A stretch of DNA of 64,000 nt. Source: CAYXSX01 sp964467925 (GTDB taxonomy: Bacteria > Pseudomonadota > Alphaproteobacteria > Micavibrionales > Micavibrionaceae). The stretch covers positions 186,001 to 250,000 of the forward strand of contig CAYXSX010000002.1 of NCBI GenBank assembly GCA_964467925.1, written 5' to 3'. The position numbers were made by a program, and so were the translations under genes. Below are positions 33,726-41,316 of this stretch, piece after piece. A model generated the notes under the pieces. That model saw only the letters and a program-made list of their open reading frames with translations. It had not been told where the DNA came from and ran no database searches. How positions within the stretch are numbered: the stretch's first letter is position 1; the number at the start of each line of letters is the position of its first letter.

Positions 33726-36026
33726 GTGAGCAAGTCGTCTAAAACCCCCGGCAAATCATCCGGTAGCGCTTTTTCAGGTGCGGCCTCATCCGAAGAAAAA
33801 ACACCGGAAGGCTGGCCGCTTCAGGCCGACCGCGTTTCCATTCAAATGCCGCTGGTAAGTTGCCTTGTCGATATGGCGGGGCATTACGGCCGCCGCACTT
33901 CTGTGGGCGCAGTGACCGCGGGGCTTCCCATTCCCTCTTCCGGGATTACGCCGGGACTGTTCATCCGCGCCGCCGGGCGGGCCGACATGCATGCGAGCAT
34001 GGCCAGCCGCAGCCTTGAATCGTTAGCGATTGCGCCGAACCTTCCCTGTATTTTAGTGCTGGAACACGGACAAGCCTGTATCTTGTGGAAGGTGCAGCAT
34101 CCCAAGGCGCATCCGCCGCGTAAAACCGCGCCGGGCGAGGATGTGAAAATCCATCCCAAAACCAAATTTGTGGTCCAGTTCCCCGAGACGAAGGACGAAA
34201 AACAGGTTCTGACGCTGGAGGGGCTTTCGCGTCTTTATACAGGCCATGCGTTTTTCCTCCGCCCTGTTGCGCGCAGCGATGAACGTGCCGGCCCGGCAAC
34301 CATCGATACAGGCCGGGACTGGTTCTGGTCGCACTTCAGGAACAACCGTACCATTTATGCGGAAGTGATGATCGCAGCAATCATGATCAATATTTTCGGC
34401 ATTGCCGGATCGCTTTTCGTGATGAACGTGTATGATCGCGTGGTGCCGAATAACGCGATAGAAACGTTATGGGTGTTGGCGGGCGGTATTTTCATCGTTT
34501 ATATCTTCGACTTTTTGCTGCGCAATTTGCGCGCCCATTTTCTGGATCATGCCGGGCGAAAGGCGGATGTAAAAATCTCCGCCGCGTTGTTCGAACAGAT
34601 CATGGGTATGACAATGGTGGCGCGGCCTAAATCCGCGGGCGTATTGGCCAGCAATATGAAGGAATTCGAAACCTTGCGCGATTTTTTCACCAGCGCGACC
34701 ATGGCCACGTTGATCGACGTGCCGTTTATTTTCATCTTTATTGCACTGATCGCTATTATCGGCGGGCCTATTGCGTTTGTGCCACTTCTGGCTGTTCCGC
34801 TGGTTGTGGGGATGGGACTTTTGCTGCAAAAACCGCTGGAAAAGGTGGTGCGGGAATCCTTGCATGAATCCGCGCTAAAGAACGCGCTGTTGTTCGAAAC
34901 CATTATAGGCCTTGAAACCATCAAGATGCAGGCCGCCGAAGGCCACAGCCAGCGCCATTGGGAGGAGCTGAGTGAGAAGGCTTCGCGCACCTCGGTCAAG
35001 ACGCGGATATTGGCTTCCTTCGCGCAGCATTGGGCAATTTTTGTGCAGCAAATCACCAGCGCAGTCATTGTGATCGTGGGCGTGTACCTGATCAGCGGCG
35101 GTTCGCTGACTATGGGCGGGCTAATTGCCTGCGTGCTTTTATCGGGCCGGGCCATGGGTCCGCTGGCGCAGATTGCCGGGTTGCTTACCCGCCTCAATCA
35201 GTCGCGTCAGGGGTTAAAGCAGCTTGACGAGTTGATGAAAAAGCCGGTCGAGCGTCCGCTGGGTAAACACTTCGTTTCCATGCCTCACGTCGAGGGTAAA
35301 ATAGAGTTCCAGGACGTAGTGTTTCATTATCCGGATCAGGCGACACCCGCGCTCAGCCATATAAATTTCACCATTAACCCGGGTGAAAAGGTAGGCATCA
35401 TCGGTGCGGTGGGATCGGGAAAAACCACGATCGAGCGCCTGCTGCTGAGCTTGTATGAACCCGCCTCCGGTTCGGTGCAGATCGATGGAACCGATGTGCG
35501 CCAGCTCGATCCCGGTGATCTGCGCCGCAATGTCGGGGCCGTGCAGCAAAGCCCGCAGCTTTTTTACGGCAGCGTGCGGGAAAACATTACCATGGGTAAC
35601 GAGACGGCGCCGGACCGCGCGGTATTAAAAGCCGCGGAGTTATCCGGCGTCATGGAGTTCCTGCGCGATTCTGCCGCAGGGCTCGATACGCAAGTGGGCG
35701 AGCGCGGCGATGCGCTTTCCGGCGGCCAGCGTCAGGCCGTGGCGATTGCGCGCGCCCTGCTGTATGATCCGCCGATCCTGATACTGGACGAGCCGACGGC
35801 CTCTATGGACCCGGCATCCGAAAACCGCCTGAAACAGCGGCTTGAGAAATTGTGCGAAAACAAAACTACGATCCTGATCACGCACAAGGCCTCCATGCTG
35901 GGGCTGGTGGACAAGCTGATCCTGATCGATCGTGGCCGCCTTGTGGCTTACGGCCCGCGCGATGAGGTGATTGCTAAGCTTCAGGCCAGAGCCTATGGCA
36001 CGCAAGCCGAGAATACGCAGGTGTAA
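33726..36026 (+). CDS. Type I secretion ABC transporter with peptidase-like N-domain
   Basis: 766 residues, inner-membrane exporter of the LapB/HlyB class. The N-terminal domain (about 35-155) has the C39 peptidase-like fold, but no catalytic Cys at the expected place (PLVSCLVDMAGHYGRRTS). It is therefore probably a substrate-holding CLD as in RTX exporters. Six membrane segments span about 210-470. The ATPase has Walker A GAVGSGKTT, signature LSGGQRQAV and Walker B ILILDEPTASMDP. It starts with GTG at 33726. The HlyD gene follows after 2 bp. Confidence 0.93.
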   Translation: MSKSSKTPGKSSGSAFSGAASSEEKTPEGWPLQADRVSIQMPLVSCLVDMAGHYGRRTSVGAVTAGLPIPSSGITPGLFIRAAGRADMHASMASRSLESLAIAPNLPCILVLEHGQACILWKVQHPKAHPPRKTAPGEDVKIHPKTKFVVQFPETKDEKQVLTLEGLSRLYTGHAFFLRPVARSDERAGPATIDTGRDWFWSHFRNNRTIYAEVMIAAIMINIFGIAGSLFVMNVYDRVVPNNAIETLWVLAGGIFIVYIFDFLLRNLRAHFLDHAGRKADVKISAALFEQIMGMTMVARPKSAGVLASNMKEFETLRDFFTSATMATLIDVPFIFIFIALIAIIGGPIAFVPLLAVPLVVGMGLLLQKPLEKVVRESLHESALKNALLFETIIGLETIKMQAAEGHSQRHWEELSEKASRTSVKTRILASFAQHWAIFVQQITSAVIVIVGVYLISGGSLTMGGLIACVLLSGRAMGPLAQIAGLLTRLNQSRQGLKQLDELMKKPVERPLGKHFVSMPHVEGKIEFQDVVFHYPDQATPALSHINFTINPGEKVGIIGAVGSGKTTIERLLLSLYEPASGSVQIDGTDVRQLDPGDLRRNVGAVQQSPQLFYGSVRENITMGNETAPDRAVLKAAELSGVMEFLRDSAAGLDTQVGERGDALSGGQRQAVAIARALLYDPPILILDEPTASMDPASENRLKQRLEKLCENKTTILITHKASMLGLVDKLILIDRGRLVAYGPRDEVIAKLQARAYGTQAENTQV

Positions 36027-36028
36027 CG

Positions 36029-37444
36029 ATGCAGCAAAAAGCGCAACAAAAACTCGAACAGAAACCGCAGCAAAGCATCAATCAGGAACCTGTCTGGCTT
36101 GATGTACGCCGTAAATGGGCGGCGGAAAAGCTGGATCAGGCGAAATCTTACGCCCGTGCCTATCTGGATACGGATGAAGAGGATATGCCGCTGGCGCGCC
36201 ATTTGCTGCTCTTTGCCATTTTCGGGTTTTTTGTTTTCTTCGTGCTTTGGGCGAATTTCGCCACGCTGGACGAGGTAACGCGCGGCAACGGCAAGGTTAT
36301 TCCCTCTTCCGAAGTTCAGGCCCTGCAAAGCCTCGAGGCGGGAATTGTCGAGGAATTCCTTGTCAAGGAAGGCCAAGAGGTCAAAGCCGGCCAGACATTG
36401 ATGCGGCTTTCCGATATTGAGGCCTCTTCCGATCTTGGTGCCAATCAGGCGCGTTATTACGGGCTGCTGGCCTCTATCGCGCGTCTGCAAGCGGAAGCGG
36501 AAGGAAAAAACAGCGTCGAGTTTACCGACGAAGTCATGAAAAACGCGCCGCGCAACGTGACCGAAGAGCTTAACGCCTTCCGTGCCAACAAGCAGCAATT
36601 GCAGGGGCAGGTTAACGTTCTTGACCAGCAATATACCCAGCGGCAGCAGGAAATTCGCGAGCTGGAATCGCGGGCGCGGGATTTGCGCGAGGTTGTGCGC
36701 CTGCAAACCCGCGAGCGCGACATGATCAAGCCGCTGGTGGAGCGTGGTTCCGCACCCGCGCTGGAATTGATGCAGATGGACCGCGCCCTGAAGGAAAAGG
36801 ACACGGAGCTTAATAGCGTGCTTTCCGGCCTTCCCCGCGCGCGCAGCGCCGCGCAGGAAGCGAAGGCACGGATTGACGAACTTGAGAGCGGCGCGCGCGC
36901 CGATGCGCAAACAGAGCTTCTGGCCAAACAAAGCGAGCTGAACGAGATTCGCGAGCGGCTTTCCGCATTAACTGCGCGCAAAACACGTACGGAGATCAAA
37001 TCGCCCGTAAACGGCACGGTGCAGGAAATCCTGATTAACACAGTCGGCGGGGTTATCCGCCCCGGCGAGGATATTATCAAAATCGTGCCCAAGGACGACC
37101 AGTTACTGGTGGAAGCGCGCGTACGCCCCTCCGACATCGCGTTTTTATATCCCAGCCAAAAGGCCATGGTGAAAATCAGCGCCTATGATTTTTCCATCTA
37201 TGGCGGCCTGAAAGGCGAGGTGATCGACATTTCCGCCGACACGATCGAGGACGAAAAGGGCGATAGTTTCTACCGTGTACGTCTGCGTACGTATGAATCG
37301 GAACTCAAGCGCAAGGGCGAAATCCTGCCCATCATTCCCGGCATGGTCGCCACTGTTGACGTTCTGACTGGCAAAAAGACGGTCATGCAATATCTGCTCA
37401 AGCCGTTTATCAAAACGTTTGATAACGCGCTGAGTGAGCGGTAA
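36029..37444 (+). CDS. HlyD-family periplasmic adaptor of type I secretion
   Basis: 471 residues. A Gln/Lys-rich cytosolic N-terminus, one membrane segment (LLLFAIFGFFVFFVLWANFA, about 60-80), a lipoyl half (EVQALQSLEAGIVEEFLVKEGQEVKAGQTLMRL), a long coiled coil (about 150-320) and a second lipoyl half with the beta-barrel domain (IKSPVNGTVQEILINTVGGVIRPGEDIIKIVPKDDQLLVEARVRPSDIAF). It bridges the ABC exporter and the TolC channel. It begins 2 bp after the ABC gene stop; end of the secretion operon. Confidence 0.94.
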   Translation: MQQKAQQKLEQKPQQSINQEPVWLDVRRKWAAEKLDQAKSYARAYLDTDEEDMPLARHLLLFAIFGFFVFFVLWANFATLDEVTRGNGKVIPSSEVQALQSLEAGIVEEFLVKEGQEVKAGQTLMRLSDIEASSDLGANQARYYGLLASIARLQAEAEGKNSVEFTDEVMKNAPRNVTEELNAFRANKQQLQGQVNVLDQQYTQRQQEIRELESRARDLREVVRLQTRERDMIKPLVERGSAPALELMQMDRALKEKDTELNSVLSGLPRARSAAQEAKARIDELESGARADAQTELLAKQSELNEIRERLSALTARKTRTEIKSPVNGTVQEILINTVGGVIRPGEDIIKIVPKDDQLLVEARVRPSDIAFLYPSQKAMVKISAYDFSIYGGLKGEVIDISADTIEDEKGDSFYRVRLRTYESELKRKGEILPIIPGMVATVDVLTGKKTVMQYLLKPFIKTFDNALSER

Positions 37445-37450
37445 TTCTTC

Positions 37451-37557
37451 GCCTTTTGGGCTGCGAAGGCCATGTTTCTGCGCTTCCGGTTCGCATGTAT
37501 GTTTATATACATTTACGCTTCCGGTTCTCGAAACATGGCTTTCTCGCCTCAAAATGC
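37451..37557. repeat. Nested hairpin element E2 upstream of thrS
   Basis: Outer stem GCCATGTTTC (37469) / GAAACATGGC (37530), extended outward by GCGA/TCGC and TTTTG/CAAAA. Inside, the 12-mer CGCTTCCGGTTC occurs twice as a direct repeat (37481 and 37516), flanking a small hairpin ATGTAT-GTTTAT-ATACAT. Same build as the elements at 14.7 and 62.3 kb. It may end the secretion operon or form part of the thrS leader. Confidence 0.65.
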
Positions 37558-37626
37558 TTTGAATTGAAGGAATGTGCTGTAAAAACCCTCTATACCTTGG
37601 CGCTTTGCCTAGTTATAAAGGAAATC

Positions 37627-39612
37627 ATGACCCAAACAGCAGTAAAGAATAAAATGATCAAGATTACCCTTCCCGACGGCGCGGTGCGCGAGTATCAGGC
37701 CGGTGTGACCGGCTTGGAGATTGCGGAAAGCATTTCCAAATCGCTGGCCAAGGCGGCCGTGGCGGTGACGGTGGACGGGGTTCAGCGCGATTTGTCCGAC
37801 GCCGTTACAAACGATGCGGCGCTCAGCATCATTACGCTGGACAGCGATGAGGGGCTGGAGATTATGCGCCATACCGTGGCCGCGCAGGTTCTGGCGCGGG
37901 CGGTGAAGAATTTGTACCCCGATGCGAAACTGGCGATCGGCCCGACGATCGAAAACGGGTTTTATTACGATGTCGAGTTTTCAAAGCCTTTATCATCCGA
38001 GGATTTGGAAGCCATCGAAAAGGAAATGCGCAAGATCAAGGAAACCAATGCGCCGATTATAAAAACCCTGAACAGCAAGGCCGAAGCGGTGGCCGCGTTT
38101 AAAAAGCGCGGGGAGCCGTATAAGGTCGAAATCGTCGAAGGCGCCGATCAGGAAGAGGATTTCCAGCTCTATGAACAGGGCGATACGGGCTTTATCGATC
38201 TGTGTCGCGGGCCGCATTTGCCGAGCTTAAAACAGGTCGGCGTTTTCAAGCTGATGAATCTGGCAGGTGCCTATTGGCGCGGGGATTCTTCCAAACAAAT
38301 GCTCACCCGCATTTACGGCACGGCGTGGCGTAACGATAAAGAACTTGAGGCCTATCTGCACCAGATCGAAGAGGCGGAAAAGCGCGATCACCGTAAATTA
38401 GGGACAGAGATGGATCTATTCCATTTTCAGGTGGAGGCGCAAGGGAGCGTGTTCTGGCATCCCAAGGGCTTTACGGTTTACAACCAGATGGAGGGGTATA
38501 TCCGCCGCCGTTTGAACAATGCGGGGTATAAGGAAATTAAAACGCCGCAGCTGATCGATAACAAGCTTTGGGAAAAATCCGGCCACTGGGGCAAATACCG
38601 CGAAAACATGTTCGTGGTGCCCGACGAGGTGCCAAACACGGACGAAAAAGGCCCGGTTTTATCCGGTAAAGCGCGTTTGATGGCGCTCAAACCCATGAAC
38701 TGCCCCGCGCACGTACAGGTGTTTAATCAGGGCATTAAATCTTACCGCGATTTGCCCATTCGGTTGGCGGAATTCGGCTGTTGCCACCGGAACGAGGCGC
38801 ATGGCGCGCTGCATGGCCTGATGCGCGTGCGCCAGTTTACACAGGATGACGCGCATATATTTTGTCGCGAAGACCAGATTACGGATGAGGCGGTGGCGTT
38901 TTGCGATTTGCTCAAGAAAATCTACAGCGATCTGGGGTTCGACGATGTACGTGTGGCGCTATCCTTACGCCCTGAGATGCGGGTGGGCGATGATGCGCTG
39001 TGGGACAAGGCGGAGGACGGCCTTCGCAAGGCGCTGAAGCAAACCGGCCTTGAGTTTCGCGAAGATCCCGGCGAGGGCGCATTCTACGGCCCGAAAATCG
39101 ACTTCCAAATTCGTGACGCTATCGGGCGTACATGGCAATGCGGCACGTTGCAGCTTGATTTCAACCTGCCTGAGCGCCTCGATGCCAGTTTTATCGGGGA
39201 GGACGGTGCAAAACACCGTCCCGTGATGCTTCACCGTGCAATTTTGGGGTCTCTGGAGCGGTTTATCGGCGTGATGATCGAGAATTATGCGGGTAAGCTC
39301 CCCCTGTGGCTCGCCCCGGTGCAGGTGGTGGTGGCGACGATTACGGGCAGCGCGGATGATTATGCGATTAAAGTCTGCGAAGACCTGAAAGCCGCCGGAA
39401 TCCGCGCCGAGCTTGATATCCGCAATGAAAAGATCAACTACAAGGTGCGGGAGCATTCCCACGCCAAGGTGCCTTACTTGTACGTCGTGGGCGAGCGGGA
39501 AGCGAACGAACAGACGGTTGCCATCCGTACGCTCGGCTCGCAAGGGCAGGACGTGAAGGGTGCAGCCGAGGCGATTACAGAGCTTAGAGAACTGGCCAAG
39601 CCGCCCTTCTAA
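37627..39612 (+). CDS. thrS: Threonyl-tRNA synthetase
   Basis: 661-residue class II synthetase. TGS domain at about 10-70, editing domain with HTVAAQVLARAV and the paired CRGPHLPS cysteine/histidine motif, catalytic core with motif 2 FGCCHRNEAHGALHGLMRVRQFTQDDAHIF and the zinc Cys in MNCPAHVQVF, and the anticodon-binding domain at the C-terminus. ATG at 37627 with AAAGGA upstream; the longer frame from 37456 runs through the E2 hairpin and is rejected. In most bacteria infC follows directly; here an orphan gene and a structured leader lie between. Confidence 0.97.
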   Translation: MTQTAVKNKMIKITLPDGAVREYQAGVTGLEIAESISKSLAKAAVAVTVDGVQRDLSDAVTNDAALSIITLDSDEGLEIMRHTVAAQVLARAVKNLYPDAKLAIGPTIENGFYYDVEFSKPLSSEDLEAIEKEMRKIKETNAPIIKTLNSKAEAVAAFKKRGEPYKVEIVEGADQEEDFQLYEQGDTGFIDLCRGPHLPSLKQVGVFKLMNLAGAYWRGDSSKQMLTRIYGTAWRNDKELEAYLHQIEEAEKRDHRKLGTEMDLFHFQVEAQGSVFWHPKGFTVYNQMEGYIRRRLNNAGYKEIKTPQLIDNKLWEKSGHWGKYRENMFVVPDEVPNTDEKGPVLSGKARLMALKPMNCPAHVQVFNQGIKSYRDLPIRLAEFGCCHRNEAHGALHGLMRVRQFTQDDAHIFCREDQITDEAVAFCDLLKKIYSDLGFDDVRVALSLRPEMRVGDDALWDKAEDGLRKALKQTGLEFREDPGEGAFYGPKIDFQIRDAIGRTWQCGTLQLDFNLPERLDASFIGEDGAKHRPVMLHRAILGSLERFIGVMIENYAGKLPLWLAPVQVVVATITGSADDYAIKVCEDLKAAGIRAELDIRNEKINYKVREHSHAKVPYLYVVGEREANEQTVAIRTLGSQGQDVKGAAEAITELRELAKPPF

Positions 39613-39691
39613 TATTTTATGCAAAAGTGTTGATTTCCAGATAAAGACCCATTATTCGTAAAATATAATTTTACGAAACGGGAGAAATCAA

Positions 39692-40357
39692 ATGTTAAAA
39701 TTACCAACAGAGCCAACCGTCGCAGAATTGCGTACACAGACAGAAAAAGGTCAGTTCGAAAAAATTAAGCGTTTTTTACCCATTCTGCTTGCTGAAGAGG
39801 CACAGAAAAATGGCGAATCTGTTAGCGCATGCACGGTGGATGAGCTTCGCACATATGTTTTTGATTTGTTAATGGCTTTTTCCCGTATTTATGGTCAACC
39901 TGGAGAACAATGGCGTGAGATTGATGCCGCTTATATCGGGGAGGCTCAGAATTGCAGCCTCATCCAAGATAGTTATGAAGAAGAGGGTGTAAAAATAAAT
40001 CGTATTGCCCTTAACATGTACGATGGACGACAAGGTGGCTATGATTTGTATCTGATTATGGATTTTCCGGAGCATGGAAATAACATCAAATTATCAACAG
40101 GATGGCCGGATGGTAAGGAAAGCCTTGCTTTGGATTACATAGAAGCAATAGATATTAGCGGCGTTTCGTTGGAAGGGGCCGCGAGAAAAATCTTAAAAGC
40201 CATAGAAAACGCTGACGGTATAGCCCTAACGTTTCAAACAGTGTTTAATAATATGAGAAAACGCGCTGAAGAGTTGAGTGAAAAAAACCGGAGGGGGTTT
40301 GCTCCTCTTGTTTCTTTGGATGCTGCTCAACTTACAGATGGTGCTCAACCTAGCTAG
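39692..40357 (+). CDS. Orphan protein between thrS and infC, function unknown
   Basis: 221 residues, soluble, no motif I recognise. Segments such as FEKIKRFLPILLAEEAQKNGESVSACTVDELRTYVFDLLMAF and INRIALNMYDGRQGGYDLYLIMDFPEHGN look like a real alpha/beta protein. The ATG has GGGAGA eight bases upstream. It is clearly AT-richer than thrS and infC and breaks a gene pair that is adjacent in most bacteria, so it looks recently gained. Confidence 0.7.
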   Translation: MLKLPTEPTVAELRTQTEKGQFEKIKRFLPILLAEEAQKNGESVSACTVDELRTYVFDLLMAFSRIYGQPGEQWREIDAAYIGEAQNCSLIQDSYEEEGVKINRIALNMYDGRQGGYDLYLIMDFPEHGNNIKLSTGWPDGKESLALDYIEAIDISGVSLEGAARKILKAIENADGIALTFQTVFNNMRKRAEELSEKNRRGFAPLVSLDAAQLTDGAQPS

Positions 40358-40392
40358 GCTTTATGCATTTACCCTTGCGTATTCGGGCTTTC

Positions 40393-40441
40393 GGGCTTAA
40401 TAATACCGTCTTATTAGCCCCTTCGGATAGAATCGGGGCTA
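40393..40441. promoter_or_regulatory. Two overlapping, mutually exclusive hairpins
   Basis: GGGCTTAATAA (40393) can pair with TTATTAGCCC (40411). TAGCCCC (40415) can instead pair with GGGGCTA (40435). The shared TAGCCC cannot do both. This resembles an attenuator, although no long T-run follows; it could also simply terminate the orphan gene. Confidence 0.45.
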
Positions 40442-40457
40442 TTGAAGTTTAAGGCTT

Positions 40458-40732
40458 AGGGCCTTCTAACACTTAGCACATGAGATTTTGGAGCCGTATA
40501 ATGGTGAAAACACAAGAAAAACAAGGTTTTGCGATGCCGAAGCATCGGTGGTTCTTGTTTGACGCAGTGGATTTGCCATTATACGGCTCCCCTCAACGGG
40601 CGCGGCAAATTTTTGTGTCTGATCATAAAAATTGCTGGAGCGTAGGATAAACTATGCTCGGCACAATTTTTATTTCCATCCATCAAAAATTTGACACGCG
40701 CAAAATCCATGCGATAAGTGTTAGAAGGCCCT
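40458..40732 (+). promoter_or_regulatory. 275-nt multi-branched inverted-repeat leader of infC
   Basis: An 18-bp perfect outer stem AGGGCCTTCTAACACTTA (40458) / TAAGTGTTAGAAGGCCCT (40715) encloses two arms. Arm 1 is GGAGCCGTATAATGG (40490) / CCATTATACGGCTCC (40576), with an inner CGATGC-CGAA-GCATCG tip. Arm 2 is CAAATTTTTG (40606) / CAAAAATTTG (40684), then ATAAAAATTG (40625) / CAATTTTTAT (40664), then an imperfect tip with two G-T pairs. It ends 8 bp before the infC ribosome binding site. No protein fits the 397-bp gap. Confidence 0.75.
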
Positions 40733-40754
40733 ACAACAAAAGGAGAAGTCAGCC

Positions 40755-41303
40755 ATAGCCAGACCAGTGAAACCACCGCCGCGCACCACGGATAAGGGTC
40801 CGCGCATTAATGGAAGTATCACCGCCACCGAAATCCGCGTCGTCGATGCGGATGGCGAGATGAGAGGCGTGATGAGCGTCGCTGAAGGCATCGCGCTGGC
40901 CGAGGAAGCAGGGCTTGATCTGGTTGAGGTTTCTCCTAACGCTACGCCGCCTGTCTGCAAGGTGCTTGACTACGGCAAGTATAAATACGAGCAGCAGAAA
41001 AAAGCCGCCGAAGCCCGCAAGAAACAAAAAACTGTCGATGTGAAAGAAATCAAGATCCGCCCCGGTACGGAAAAACACGATTACGACGTGAAAATGCGCA
41101 GTGCACGCCGTTTCCTCGAAGACGAGGACAAGGTAAAGGTTACCATGCGGTTCCGCGGTCGGGAAATGGCCCACCAGGAAATCGGCATGGCCTTGTTGAT
41201 GCGCATGAAGGAAGAGCTTTCCGACATTTCCAAGGTCGAACAGGCCCCCAAGCTGGAAGGCCGCCAGATGATCATGGTCCTGACACCCGAAGCGCAGAAG
41301 TAA
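40755..41303 (+). CDS. infC: Translation initiation factor IF-3, AUA start codon
   Basis: 182 residues; binds the 30S subunit and checks start codons. N-domain ITATEIRVVDADGEMRGVMSVAEGIALAEEAGLDLVEVSPNATPPVCKVLDYGKYKYEQQKK; C-domain VKEIKIRPGTEKHDYDVKMRSARRFLEDEDKVKVTMRFRGREMAHQEIG. I place the start at the ATA 40755 because AGGAGA lies eight bases upstream and the frame reads x-A-R-P-V-K-P, like relatives. The GTG at 40767 has no such site. Rare start codons let IF-3 limit its own synthesis in E. coli (AUU there). rpmI and rplT do not follow; a convergent ABC gene does. Confidence 0.92.
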   Translation: MARPVKPPPRTTDKGPRINGSITATEIRVVDADGEMRGVMSVAEGIALAEEAGLDLVEVSPNATPPVCKVLDYGKYKYEQQKKAAEARKKQKTVDVKEIKIRPGTEKHDYDVKMRSARRFLEDEDKVKVTMRFRGREMAHQEIGMALLMRMKEELSDISKVEQAPKLEGRQMIMVLTPEAQK

Positions 41304-41316
41304 TATCCGCCATAAT

